From Flavobacterium nackdongense (GTDB lineage Bacteria; Bacteroidota; Bacteroidia; Flavobacteriales; Flavobacteriaceae), in NCBI RefSeq assembly GCF_004355225.1, contig NZ_CP037933.1, positions 2,232,001-2,296,000 of the forward strand: 64,000 nt of DNA, given 5' to 3'. The notes beneath the pieces are model-generated. The model was not told where the DNA came from. It did no database searches and was given only the letters and a program-made list of their open reading frames with translations. Shown here piece after piece: positions 46,494 through 55,226 of the stretch. The position numbers and the translations under genes were made by a program. The first letter of the stretch is position 1, and each line of letters begins with the position of its first letter.

Positions 46494-46976
46494 TTAAAAT
46501 CTATTTTTAGTTAGTAAATAATCAATTCCAAATCTTCCTGATCCTACAATCAAATAGAAGACCCCAATCCAGAGGAAACCCATTGCGGGCAAACAATTCC
46601 ATAAGCCATTTTGAATTTGTTGCATAAAAATAGCCACTAGCATTGTGCATAGAATGAGAAAAGATGCGATTCGAGTTTGTATTCCCAAGGCTAGCATAAT
46701 TCCGCCAAAACCCTCAGAAAAAGCACCCATCCAAGCGAAAAACCCCGGGAAAATTGCAAAAATTCCGCCATATTGAGCGACATCTTCTGGAAACCAGAAG
46801 GCGACTTCAAATAATCCTAATCCATAATCTGGATTGGACCACGGCAACCCAAATTTTGGCGATCCAAATTCAACGCTTAAAAGGTAGCTGCAAACAACTC
46901 TTGGAATCATTAAAATTAAATCTTGCGCCCAATGAGGCAAAAGAATTGGTTTTGTTATTTTTTGTAAAATCGTCAT
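46494..46976 (-). CDS. DoxX-family membrane protein
   Basis: A 160-residue protein with four transmembrane helices and the DoxX-type GLFEVAFWFPED and IASFLILCTMLVAIFM segments. DoxX proteins are quinone-linked or detoxification-associated inner-membrane proteins; the exact role is not settled. Tightly packed with the lipoprotein gene downstream. Confidence 0.8.
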   Translation of the reverse strand: MTILQKITKPILLPHWAQDLILMIPRVVCSYLLSVEFGSPKFGLPWSNPDYGLGLFEVAFWFPEDVAQYGGIFAIFPGFFAWMGAFSEGFGGIMLALGIQTRIASFLILCTMLVAIFMQQIQNGLWNCLPAMGFLWIGVFYLIVGSGRFGIDYLLTKNRF

Positions 46977-47005
46977 AATTAATAGTTTTAAGTGTGTTTG
47001 AAGTT

Positions 47006-47671
47006 CTAGTTTACGATTAAATCTCCGTTGCCTGATTTTTTAGAATTGGCATCAAATTTGGCTTTTCCTTTGTTGATGATATCTCCATTTCCAGTAAGTT
47101 TTGCCGAAAGTTCCTCAGAAACATTTACAATTAGATTTCCGTTTCCGGTACTTTTTAAAGTTGCTTTTTTTGCTATTAAATTTTCGGTATTTACATCGCC
47201 ATTTCCGGTTTTGTTAATATCTAAAGAATCTATTGTTCCGCTAATTTTACTATCGCCATTTCCAGTATTTTCTAATCTAAAGTAGCGGCCAAAAACATTT
47301 TTGACTACCATATCACTATTCCCAGTATTTTTTATAACACTGGCTTCGGGCATCGTTATTTTGATTTTGAAATTTGTCTCTTCAATATACATTTTATTGT
47401 TCTTGTTTTCTTTAAACCGAACTTTTAATTCCATTTCAGATTGATTTTCGGTAAAAGTTAATAGATTTTCGAGGTTCTCATCGATGGTTACAGTAATACT
47501 CCAAGGTTTTCCAATTTCGACTTCGATTTTACCGTCTAAATCTTCAAAACTGACTTTGTCGAAGTTCTTGTAGTTGTAGGTTTTGCTGATAATTTTACCA
47601 GAACCTTTAAGTTGTGCGTTTGCAAAAATTGATGATAATGTCAATACTATTGCGATAATTAATTTTGTCAT
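47006..47671 (-). CDS. DUF2807 (head-GIN domain) secreted protein
   Basis: A 221-residue exported protein. Signal peptide (IVLTLSSIFANA) then a short parallel beta-helix of GNGD-type turns (NTGNGDSKISG, KTGNGDVNTEN, STGNGNLIVN, KLTGNGDIIN). DUF2807 adhesin-like proteins are envelope proteins of unknown role, frequent in Bacteroidota. Confidence 0.85.
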   Translation of the reverse strand: MTKLIIAIVLTLSSIFANAQLKGSGKIISKTYNYKNFDKVSFEDLDGKIEVEIGKPWSITVTIDENLENLLTFTENQSEMELKVRFKENKNNKMYIEETNFKIKITMPEASVIKNTGNSDMVVKNVFGRYFRLENTGNGDSKISGTIDSLDINKTGNGDVNTENLIAKKATLKSTGNGNLIVNVSEELSAKLTGNGDIINKGKAKFDANSKKSGNGDLIVN

Positions 47672-47708
47672 AATGCTGTTTTTATTTGATTATTACTATT
47701 TGTTTGGA

Positions 47709-48062
47709 TTACTTATAAGTCATACCTAAATTCAAATCGCCTTTTACTTTCAATGTTACAGAGGCATATTCATCTCCTGTATTTTCTATAATTAAGGCGG
47801 CGTTTTTTTCTGTTTTAACGGTTATAGATTCTTGCGGTTTTATCAAGATAGGGGAATGAGTTCCGCCATCAATTGGTGCTTTATAAATTTTTAAGGTTGT
47901 TACCCCTTCATTTTTTAACCGTGTTTTAAAACTACCGTGTTTGTTGTTTCCTAAAACAAAAGTTTCCTTAGGTTTAATGGATGTATTTGAATTTAAAGAG
48001 CCAAAAACACCACAAGAAGTGGTCAAAATTAAGAGAGCCAAAGCGGCAATAATTGTTTTCAT
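47709..48062 (-). CDS. Small hypothetical lipoprotein
   Basis: About 117 residues from ATG 48062 (MKTIIAALALLILTTSC, lipobox at 17). The mature part is beta-rich and threonine-rich, with no recognised family. Downstream of the AraC-type regulator and upstream of the DUF2807 gene on the same strand, so it may share regulation. Confidence 0.7.
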   Translation of the reverse strand: MKTIIAALALLILTTSCGVFGSLNSNTSIKPKETFVLGNNKHGSFKTRLKNEGVTTLKIYKAPIDGGTHSPILIKPQESITVKTEKNAALIIENTGDEYASVTLKVKGDLNLGMTYK

Positions 48063-48181
48063 AATTTGAATTTTAATGATTAATAACAGGGCAAAATTGG
48101 GCAATTGACCGCTACCAATCGCTTCAAATTATGATTTGAGACCAATTGTATAGTTTCTGTGAAGTATTGTTTTTACTAGTA

Positions 48182-49387
48182 TTACAGTGATTCTAAGAAT
48201 TCTTTTGGCGTTTTTCCTGTGTTTTTTTTGAAAGCACGGTTAAAAGTAGCTTTTGAATTAAATCCGCAGTCAAAAGCAATTCCTAATAAGGTAGATTTTT
48301 TGTGCTCGCCGTTGGCAAATTTGATTTTGACCGCTTCAGTCCGATAATTATTGATACAATCATTAAAATTCATTTGAAAACCTTGGTTGATTGTTTTGGA
48401 AATGACCGCTGCGTTGGTTTCTAATTTTTTCGCAACATCAGTAAGAGTCAATTCGGGATTTTCGAACAGTTTTTCACCTTGGATTGCGATTTCAATTTTC
48501 GATTTCCAATAAGTGATTTCGGGCGAATTTGTTTCTTCAAAAACCTCGTGTTCAATATCAATTATACTTTCTGATGGATTGGTTTGATTTTCATTCAATA
48601 GTACAATAGGATTCTTATCAAAAAATGACATTTTGAAAGGAATTGTTGAGTTTATAGGATTGGAATAACCTGTAATCGCTATGTAATACATTACAATCGA
48701 AAAAAGGAGAAAAAACCACCAACTTCCCTGATACGACTGGATTTCTGGATACACTAATCCAATAATATCAAAAACAATTGGCAAAAGTAGCATCACCAAA
48801 AAAGCAATTAAATAGGTTTTTACCCATTTAAACAAAATAGCATCTGCAAAACTCACCACCTGAAATATTAGTTTTTTGTAAATGTTGTAATACCGAATAC
48901 TCAGAACAAAATAAATAATCATAGACAACAATCCAAGATTTTGGTACCAATTTGCAAAATCTTTATCTGCGCCGTCCTTATAGAAGTAATAATCGCCAAA
49001 AATGAATTTGTCATACACCCAAATTATTAGGCTGTATAAAAGGTAGGCGCATCCGGGAATTAAATGAAACGCTTCCTTTTTTGTAAATTTAAAAGAAGGA
49101 TTTAACAAACTTTGAGTGTAAAAAAAAATAATAGGCCCAATCAGGAATAAATGCTGAAAAGGGGTATAAAACAGGAAATCTCGATACGGTTGATTGTCAT
49201 ACCAACCGGCAAAACCAAGCATCCAAGGTGCAATGTATGAACTACATAAAAAAATAAAAAGGCTGAGCCAATAGTTGGATTTGTTTTCAGTTTTAACCGC
49301 TTTTACCAACAATAATACACCATAAATGATTCCCTGTGAAAAAGAAATAAGCAAGAGCGAACTATAAAAACCAAACTGAAAAAGCAT
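48182..49387 (-). CDS. Membrane-bound AraC-family regulator
   Basis: A 401-residue protein with about seven transmembrane helices (1-235) and a cytoplasmic AraC HTH at the C-terminus (about 300-400; LTDVAKKLETNAAVISKTIN, then IAFDCGFNSKATFNRAFKK). Such proteins sense membrane or periplasmic signals directly. It probably controls the small-envelope-protein genes downstream on the same strand; this is inference from position. Confidence 0.87.
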   Translation of the reverse strand: MLFQFGFYSSLLLISFSQGIIYGVLLLVKAVKTENKSNYWLSLFIFLCSSYIAPWMLGFAGWYDNQPYRDFLFYTPFQHLFLIGPIIFFYTQSLLNPSFKFTKKEAFHLIPGCAYLLYSLIIWVYDKFIFGDYYFYKDGADKDFANWYQNLGLLSMIIYFVLSIRYYNIYKKLIFQVVSFADAILFKWVKTYLIAFLVMLLLPIVFDIIGLVYPEIQSYQGSWWFFLLFSIVMYYIAITGYSNPINSTIPFKMSFFDKNPIVLLNENQTNPSESIIDIEHEVFEETNSPEITYWKSKIEIAIQGEKLFENPELTLTDVAKKLETNAAVISKTINQGFQMNFNDCINNYRTEAVKIKFANGEHKKSTLLGIAFDCGFNSKATFNRAFKKNTGKTPKEFLESL

Positions 49388-49468
49388 AATGAAGTTTTTG
49401 TAAAAATAACTTTAAAATGGTTACAATAGCATTCCCAATATTAAATTTTATTACTAATGAATCTTAAC

Positions 49469-49476
49469 TATCTTTG
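49469..49476 (+). promoter_or_regulatory. -7 promoter box of dusB
   Basis: TATCTTTG, ending 15 bp before the TTG start; agrees with the use of that start since in-frame stops lie at 49455-49460. Confidence 0.5.
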
Positions 49477-49490
49477 CAAAAAAATTAGTC

Positions 49491-50483
49491 TTGATAAAAA
49501 TTGGCAACATAGAACTCCCTGACTTTCCGTTACTTCTAGCACCTATGGAAGATGTGAGCGATCCACCATTCCGTAGATTGTGCAAAATGCACGGCGCCGA
49601 TTTGATGTATTCCGAATTTATTTCCTCTGAAGGATTAATTCGTGACGCCATCAAAAGCCGAATGAAATTAGACATTTTCGATTACGAAAGGCCGGTTGGA
49701 ATCCAGATTTTCGGAGGAGATGAAGAAGCGATGGCGCTTAGTTCAAAAATAGTTTCCACAGTAAACCCGGACATAATTGATATTAATTTTGGCTGCCCAG
49801 TAAAAAAAGTAGTTTGCAAAGGAGCAGGTGCAGGAGTTCTAAAAGATGTCGATTTAATGATTCGCTTAACGCAAGCCGTTATCGATAGCACGCATTTGCC
49901 GGTTACCGTAAAAACCCGTTTGGGTTGGGACGATGATTCCATCAATATTGATGAAGTTGCCGAGCGTTTGCAAGACATTGGTGTTGCCGCTTTGAGTATT
50001 CACGCTAGAACTCGTGCCCAAATGTACAAAGGCCATTCCGATTGGTCGCACATTGCTAGAGTGAAAAACAACCCTAGAATCACGATGCCTATTTTCGGGA
50101 ACGGCGACATTGATTCTCCTGAAAAAGCATTGGAATATAAAAACAAATACGGAATAGACGGCATTATGATAGGTCGCGCCGCCATTGGTTATCCTTGGAT
50201 TTTCAACGAAATCAAACATTACTTCAACACAGGCGAACATTTGGCCAAACCAACTGTTTCCGATAGAGTCGAAGCCGTTCGGAATCACCTAACTTGGGCA
50301 ATGGATTGGAAGGGCGAACGACTCGGAATTGTAGAAACCCGTCCGCATTATACGAATTATTTTAAAGGAATTCATTCTTTTAAAACTTTTAGACAAAAGC
50401 TGGTAACGCTCGATAAACCCGAAGAATTATTTGTTCATTTGAATGAGATTGAGGAAGCGTATGTCGGATATGAACTGGTATAA
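49491..50483 (+). CDS. dusB: tRNA-dihydrouridine synthase
   Basis: A 330-residue FMN-dependent TIM barrel reducing uridines in tRNA D-loops. PLLLAPMEDVSDPPFR near the start; DINFGCPVKKVVCKGAGAG with the catalytic Cys; KTRLGWDDD; IHARTRAQMYKGHSDW; GNGDI and GIMIGRAAIGYPWIF. The start is TTG: two in-frame stops lie just upstream and homologues begin at this residue. Short leader after the TATCTTTG box. Confidence 0.93.
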   Translation: MIKIGNIELPDFPLLLAPMEDVSDPPFRRLCKMHGADLMYSEFISSEGLIRDAIKSRMKLDIFDYERPVGIQIFGGDEEAMALSSKIVSTVNPDIIDINFGCPVKKVVCKGAGAGVLKDVDLMIRLTQAVIDSTHLPVTVKTRLGWDDDSINIDEVAERLQDIGVAALSIHARTRAQMYKGHSDWSHIARVKNNPRITMPIFGNGDIDSPEKALEYKNKYGIDGIMIGRAAIGYPWIFNEIKHYFNTGEHLAKPTVSDRVEAVRNHLTWAMDWKGERLGIVETRPHYTNYFKGIHSFKTFRQKLVTLDKPEELFVHLNEIEEAYVGYELV

Positions 50484-50611
50484 AAATCATTTTACCTACA
50501 TTTCAAAGGATTAAAATCCGTTGCTACAAAATTTGTCATTCAAATGGAACTCTTACTCTACTACAAGAGCCATTGGATTGGTTATTTTCTAAGGCTGGAT
50601 TGTATTCAGTT

Positions 50612-51811
50612 TTAATCCAACAATTTCTTACTCACTCTGCTACTGGCAATCAACGAAGCAATGAAGCCAAGCGTGACAATGGTTGCCAAAACAATCAATA
50701 CGTTTTCGATAGAAAAAATCACTGGATAAGCCAGTGTTGGTGTAATCATTATCAATTCGAAATGTTGCTGTAGCAAGACGATTGCAATTCCTAAAAGCAA
50801 TCCAATAATTCCACCAAAAACACTCAATAACGTGCCTTGCAGGAGGAATATTTTGCGCAAATCTTTGATTTCGGTTCCAAGATTGAGTAGTGTTTTTAGG
50901 TTTCCTTTCTTGTCTAAAATCATCATAATTAATGCACCAATCAGGTTGAAAAGCGCAATTACGATGACCAAGGTAAATATCAAATAAACCGCAAGATTTT
51001 CGGTATTCAACATTTTATACAAGGATTCGTTAAGTTGAGCTCTGTTCTTGACTGTAATTTTGTTGTCAAAAATAGTTTGTAATGAATTACTGACGACTGT
51101 TTCATTGGCGTCTTTCTTCATCTTTAACTCTATCCCCGAAATTTGGTTGGGTTTATATTCCAGTAATTCTTGTGCCAATCCCAAATCTGCAAAGACGTAT
51201 TTAGAATCTAAATCTTCGCTGATGGCATAAATTCCAACAGGAATCACGGTTACTTTGTTGAAAGCATCTTCAGGATTTTCTATTGCTCCTTTGCCTGGTT
51301 TTGGCACTAAAACTTCCAGTGAATTATTATAATCCAGCAATCCCATCGAAAAAGCAGTAGCGATTCCGTAACCCGCTACAACTTCGTAGGTGTCTGGTTG
51401 TAACCATTCGCCATTATACAGCGTTTTTTTTATGGCATTCACCTTGTTGTAATTCGCATCGACCCCCTTCAAATAGGTAACTTCTTGTTTGCCGTCGAAA
51501 GTGAATAAAACCCGTTCTTCGATTATTTTACTGTACGAAGCAATCCCTCCAATGTTCTTAATTTGCGTTTCTTGGGTTGGTGAAATTAGAAAAGATTTTC
51601 CTAAAGTGCTGCTGATTTTTAAATCCGGGTCGATATCATTCGAGAACGAAAGACTAAAAACTTTCAATCCGCTAAAGACAGATAATACCACGAACAACGC
51701 CATCGCACCTACGATGATTCCCATGCTGGCAATGCGATTGATAATATTGATAGCATTGTTTTTACTGCTGCTAAAAATATAACGTTTGGCTATGTAGAGG
51801 GAGAAATTCAA
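50612..51811 (-). CDS. LolE/FtsX-like ABC transporter permease
   Basis: A 399-residue permease: TM helix near residues 24-49, a large periplasmic MacB-type domain, then three TM helices near the C-terminus (YLIFTLVIVIALFNLIGAL, FGGIIGLLLGIAIVLL, VLIVLATIVTLGFIASL). The architecture fits lipoprotein-sorting LolC/E-like proteins. The start is TTG, six bases after the rbfA stop. The ATPase partner is not in this window. Confidence 0.87.
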   Translation of the reverse strand: MNFSLYIAKRYIFSSSKNNAINIINRIASMGIIVGAMALFVVLSVFSGLKVFSLSFSNDIDPDLKISSTLGKSFLISPTQETQIKNIGGIASYSKIIEERVLFTFDGKQEVTYLKGVDANYNKVNAIKKTLYNGEWLQPDTYEVVAGYGIATAFSMGLLDYNNSLEVLVPKPGKGAIENPEDAFNKVTVIPVGIYAISEDLDSKYVFADLGLAQELLEYKPNQISGIELKMKKDANETVVSNSLQTIFDNKITVKNRAQLNESLYKMLNTENLAVYLIFTLVIVIALFNLIGALIMMILDKKGNLKTLLNLGTEIKDLRKIFLLQGTLLSVFGGIIGLLLGIAIVLLQQHFELIMITPTLAYPVIFSIENVLIVLATIVTLGFIASLIASSRVSKKLLD

Positions 51812-51814
51812 TTT

Positions 51815-52207
51815 TTATTGAAACTTGCGTTTGTCTAAAAGATCACGATTTTCAATGGGATTTTCTTTGTTAGAAAGCGCATTATCTATTTTTTCGATAT
51901 AATCTAAAGAATCGTCTAAAAAGAAAACCAAATTCGGGACTTTACGCAATTGCAGGCGCACTCTTTGAGACAAATCGTGTTTTATTAATTTAGAATTGGC
52001 CTTTATTCCGGCTAAAGTTTCTTGGGCTTTTTCTTGTGGAAAAATGCTTAAATATACGGTTGCTACCGATAAATCTGTAGTTACACTAACCTTAGATACC
52101 GAAATTATCAAATTGGCCACTCTGTTTTTTCTCACCTCACCTTGAAGAATGTCGACCAAATCTTTTTGAATAACGCCTCCTATTTTTTTCTGTCTATTTG
52201 TTTCCAT
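51815..52207 (-). CDS. rbfA: 30S ribosome-binding factor
   Basis: About 130 residues from ATG 52207 (METNRQKKIGG). KH-like fold with VTTDLSVATVYLSIFP and the LRKVPNLVFFLDDSLDYI motif of RbfA. Needed for 16S processing and 30S maturation. A minus-strand TATTTTTG box at 52219-52212 ends five bases before the ATG, suggesting a leaderless or nearly leaderless mRNA. Followed immediately by the permease. Confidence 0.92.
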   Translation of the reverse strand: METNRQKKIGGVIQKDLVDILQGEVRKNRVANLIISVSKVSVTTDLSVATVYLSIFPQEKAQETLAGIKANSKLIKHDLSQRVRLQLRKVPNLVFFLDDSLDYIEKIDNALSNKENPIENRDLLDKRKFQ

Positions 52208-52356
52208 TGTGCAAAAATACAAATTTTTTATGCCCCAAAAGATTTATGCCTTAAAGTTTAGATTATTAACAATAAAAGCGCACTATCGAAGCCTTATTTT
52301 ACTTATATTTACGGATAGCTTTGGATAATTACAAAGCGTTGAAAATTGCGAAAAAA

Positions 52357-52758
52357 ATGAGAAAAATTGAACATATCGGAATTGCCGTTTCCAATTTAAA
52401 TGAAACAGCAAAAATTTATGAAAAATTATTTGGAGCACCCGCTTACAAAGAGGAAGAAGTGGCATCCGAAGGGGTTAAGACCGCTTTTTTTAGCAGTGGA
52501 CCTAACAAAATAGAACTGCTGGAAGCAACAAATCCCGAAAGCCCTATTGCAAAATTTATTGCCAAGAAAGGAGAAGGCATTCACCACATCGCCTTTGATG
52601 TTGAGGATATTTTTTCAGAAGTCAATCGGCTCAAAAATGAAGGCTTTATTGTTTTGAATGAAACTCCTAAAAAAGGAGCAGACAATAAACTAGTTGTTTT
52701 TTTGCATCCAAAAAGCACAAACGGTGTCTTGATCGAATTGTGTCAAGAAATTAAATAA
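52357..52758 (+). CDS. mce: Methylmalonyl-CoA epimerase
   Basis: About 133 residues from ATG 52357 (an in-frame TTG 12 codons upstream is unlikely). VOC fold with metal ligands in IEHIGIAVSNL, GIHHIAFDV and a final LIELCQ (His, His, Glu). Converts (S)- and (R)-methylmalonyl-CoA, linking propionate and succinyl-CoA metabolism. Mutase genes are not nearby. Confidence 0.9.
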   Translation: MRKIEHIGIAVSNLNETAKIYEKLFGAPAYKEEEVASEGVKTAFFSSGPNKIELLEATNPESPIAKFIAKKGEGIHHIAFDVEDIFSEVNRLKNEGFIVLNETPKKGADNKLVVFLHPKSTNGVLIELCQEIK

Positions 52759-52858
52759 TTTTATTTACCACATAGTATTGAAGAAATCTAATAATCAAGA
52801 AGTTTCGTCATAAGGGATTATATTATTTATACGATTGAGAAAACTACTTCAAAAATAG

Positions 52859-52889
52859 TTGCAATAAATATAAATTAATACTATTTTTG
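52859..52889 (+). promoter_or_regulatory. Promoter of the CAT-anticodon tRNA
   Basis: TTG at 52859-52861, 20-nt spacer, TATTTTTG at 52882-52889, 13 bp before the mature 5' end. Confidence 0.7.
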
Positions 52890-52902
52890 CAACCGCATAA
52901 AT

Positions 52903-52976
52903 GGTCCTATAGCTCATTCGGTTAGAGCAACTGACTCATAATCAGTAGGTGCTTGGTTCGATTCCAAGTGGGACCA
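52903..52976 (+). tRNA. tRNA with CAT anticodon (Ile2 or elongator Met)
   Basis: Complete cloverleaf: 7-bp acceptor GGTCCTA, D-arm GCTC...GAGC, anticodon loop CTCATAA, T-arm CTTGG/CCAAG, discriminator A. CAT may be read as Met or, after lysidine modification, Ile. Base pairs C4-G69 and C5-G68 are those the lysidine synthetase favours in E. coli tRNA-Ile2, so Ile2 is slightly preferred. CCA is not encoded. Confidence 0.85.
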
Positions 52977-53077
52977 CAGTAAACCCTTCAAATCTTTGTT
53001 TTTGTGGGGTTTTTTTTATTTTTGTGTTAAATTATTGTATTTAATCGTCAAAAACGTGCGTTTAAACGATGAGCCTA

Positions 53078-53107
53078 TTGTTTTATTGGTAAATAAAAAT
53101 AACTTTG
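53078..53107 (+). promoter_or_regulatory. Promoter of the small proline-rich membrane protein
   Basis: TTG at 53078-53080, 19-nt spacer, TAACTTTG at 53100-53107; leader of about 80 nt. Confidence 0.65.
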
Positions 53108-53192
53108 CGAACACTATTTTATAGATATTTAAGTTATATATTCATTTAATCTACTTTTTATTCTATAAAACGATTTATTTTCTAAATAAATT

Positions 53193-53414
53193 ATGAAAAT
53201 TATTGCAAATAAGTTTATTGTTACTGCGCTATTCCTTTTGGGTAGTCTTATTGCTGTGGCAGGACCTACTCCACCCGCTCCCAATCATAAGAAACCGCCC
53301 CCGCCGCCTGGTCTACCTATAGATGAAAACATTTTAATCTTCATCTTGTTTGCCATAGTTATAGGAATTTATTTCATTCACAATTACAATATAAAAACAA
53401 AAACTCCAATGTAA
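53193..53414 (+). CDS. Small exported proline-rich membrane protein
   Basis: A 73-residue protein: signal peptide (FIVTALFLLGSLIAVAG), a PTPPAP...PPPPPGLPID segment, then a single transmembrane helix (ILIFILFAIVIGIYFI) and a short basic tail. Matches a small family recurrent in Flavobacteriaceae, function unknown. Consensus promoter; the stem of its terminator starts within the last codons. Confidence 0.75.
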   Translation: MKIIANKFIVTALFLLGSLIAVAGPTPPAPNHKKPPPPPGLPIDENILIFILFAIVIGIYFIHNYNIKTKTPM

Positions 53415-53427
53415 GTTGGAGTTTTTT
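53402..53427 (+). terminator. Terminator overlapping the 3' end of the small proline-rich gene
   Basis: AACTCCAA, 6-nt loop containing the stop codon, TTGGAGTT, then four more T. Confidence 0.8.
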
Positions 53428-53447
53428 GTTTTTGAACTATTGTCTTC

Positions 53448-54035
53448 TTATTTATTAGAATGTAATTTTGAAATATACTTCCCAATCAAATCGAATTCAA
53501 GATTTACTTTAGTACCAATTTCAAACGAATTAAAATTGGTATGCTCATAAGTATACGGGATAATAGCTACACTAAATTGGTTTTTTCTCGAATCTACAAC
53601 CGTTAGACTCACGCCATTTACCGTAATAGAACCTTTTTCTATGGTAATATTGCCGATAGCATCGTCATATTCAAAAGTGTAGTACCAACTGCCATTGGTT
53701 TCATTGGCTACAATACACGTACCCACTTGATCTACGTGTCCCTGTACAATATGACCATCAAGTCGATCACCTAATCGCATTGCTCGTTCCAAATTTATAC
53801 TATCACCCACATTAAGTTGTGCTAAATTTGTTTTTTTTATGGTTTCGGCAATAGCTGTTACTGTATATAGGTTGTTGTCGATAGCCACTATCGTCATGCA
53901 TATTCCGTTATGGGCAACACTTTGATCAATCTTAAGTTCATCAGCGATGGAGGATTCGATAGTAATATGAACGTTGTCTTTGTCTTTTTTAATTTCTTGA
54001 ACTTTGCCAAGGGATTCTATAATTCCTGTAAACAT
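53448..54035 (-). CDS. ribE: Riboflavin synthase (alpha subunit)
   Basis: A 195-residue protein with two homologous lumazine-binding halves: MFTGIIESLGKV with CMTIVAID, and GHIVQGHVDQVG with SLTVVDS. Dismutates two 6,7-dimethyl-8-ribityllumazine to riboflavin. No FMN riboswitch was recognised upstream; the start is 57 bp from pdxA on the other strand. Confidence 0.94.
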   Translation of the reverse strand: MFTGIIESLGKVQEIKKDKDNVHITIESSIADELKIDQSVAHNGICMTIVAIDNNLYTVTAIAETIKKTNLAQLNVGDSINLERAMRLGDRLDGHIVQGHVDQVGTCIVANETNGSWYYTFEYDDAIGNITIEKGSITVNGVSLTVVDSRKNQFSVAIIPYTYEHTNFNSFEIGTKVNLEFDLIGKYISKLHSNK

Positions 54036-54052
54036 TTCTTATTTTATTTTAC

Positions 54053-54060
54053 TAAATTTG
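54053..54060 (+). promoter_or_regulatory. -7 promoter box of pdxA
   Basis: TAAATTTG about 32 bp before the pdxA ATG; -33 element unclear. Confidence 0.4.
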
Positions 54061-54092
54061 CACTTCAAAATTAGCAATAAATCCCTGATGTC

Positions 54093-55136
54093 ATGACAAA
54101 AAAAGCAGAAAATATAATAGTTGGAATTTCAATTGGAGATTTAAACGGTATTGGAAGCGAAATTATTCTAAAAACATTCGAAGATTCTCGAATGTTAGAA
54201 TTGTGTACGCCGGTAATTTTTGCCAATGTAAAAATTCTTTCTTTTATAAAAAAGACCCTTGAATCAACCGTGATGCTCCAAGGTATTGATCGATTGGATC
54301 AAATTGTTTTAGGAAAAATCAATGTTTTGAATGTCTGGCAAGAAGGTGTAGATATCAATTTTGGAGTAAATGACGAAAATGTCGGAAAATATGCCACCAA
54401 ATCATTTGTAGCCGCCACAAAAGCCCTTAAGGAAGGAAAAATCGATGTTTTAGTGACGGCACCAATAAACAAATACAATATTCAAGCTGAAAATTTTAAA
54501 TTTCCAGGACATACCGATTATCTGGATCAAGAACTAGAAGGCAATGCGTTAATGTTGATGGTTCAAGACAATCTCAGAGTGGGACTATTGACGGATCATA
54601 TTCCTTTGAATGATGTTGCATCGCATCTTACCGAAGAACTGATTGTCAAAAAAATTGAAACTATAAAAAAGACCATAATTCAAGATTTTAGCATCAATAA
54701 ACCTAAAATTGCCGTCTTAGGTCTAAATCCGCACTGCGGAGATGGAGGCGTTATCGGAAAAGAGGATGATACCATTTTAAAACCAACCTTAAAAAAAATA
54801 TTCGAAAAAGGAACATTAGTTTTTGGTCCTTTTGCCGCCGATGGTTTTTTCGGGAGTCATCAATATGATAAATATGATGCGGTAATTGCAACTTATCACG
54901 ATCAAGGACTAATCCCCTTCAAAACATTGTCTTTCGGAAACGGAGTAAATTATACGGCAGGTTTAAATAAAATTAGAACATCGCCTGATCACGGAACGGC
55001 TTACGACATCGCGGGCAAAGGCATTGCAGACTATAATTCGTTCAAAGAAGCAGTTTATTTGGCTATTGATGTTTTCAATTCCCGAAATGAGTACGCTGAA
55101 ATCAGTCAAAAACCGCTGAAAACAAAAGAAAAATAG
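54093..55136 (+). CDS. pdxA: 4-hydroxythreonine-4-phosphate dehydrogenase
   Basis: A 347-residue PdxA-family enzyme of the DXP-dependent pyridoxal phosphate pathway. ISIGDLNGIGSEI near the N-terminus, TAPINKYNIQ, FPGHTDYLDQELEG, LNPHCGDGGVIGKED, ATYHDQGLIPFK and RTSPDHGTAYDIAGKG supply metal-binding His and Asp residues. Cytosolic. Convergence with none; DUF177-rpmF follows 90 bp downstream with its own promoter box. Confidence 0.95.
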   Translation: MTKKAENIIVGISIGDLNGIGSEIILKTFEDSRMLELCTPVIFANVKILSFIKKTLESTVMLQGIDRLDQIVLGKINVLNVWQEGVDINFGVNDENVGKYATKSFVAATKALKEGKIDVLVTAPINKYNIQAENFKFPGHTDYLDQELEGNALMLMVQDNLRVGLLTDHIPLNDVASHLTEELIVKKIETIKKTIIQDFSINKPKIAVLGLNPHCGDGGVIGKEDDTILKPTLKKIFEKGTLVFGPFAADGFFGSHQYDKYDAVIATYHDQGLIPFKTLSFGNGVNYTAGLNKIRTSPDHGTAYDIAGKGIADYNSFKEAVYLAIDVFNSRNEYAEISQKPLKTKEK

Positions 55137-55185
55137 ATATAAATAAAAAAAGATAAATAAGATTATTAGATTTCCAATAATTTTA

Positions 55186-55193
55186 TATCTTTG
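55186..55193 (+). promoter_or_regulatory. -7 promoter box of the DUF177-rpmF unit
   Basis: TATCTTTG followed by a hairpin CCCGAAGTTTCGGG (55198-55211) that would sit at the mRNA 5' end. Confidence 0.55.
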
Positions 55194-55226
55194 CACTCCC
55201 GAAGTTTCGGGCAAATTGTTGTTGAA

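Noticed and set aside
53448..54092. FMN riboswitch near ribE
   Set aside because: Only 57 bp lie between ribE and pdxA starts, too little for the conserved RFN fold, and no motif is visible.
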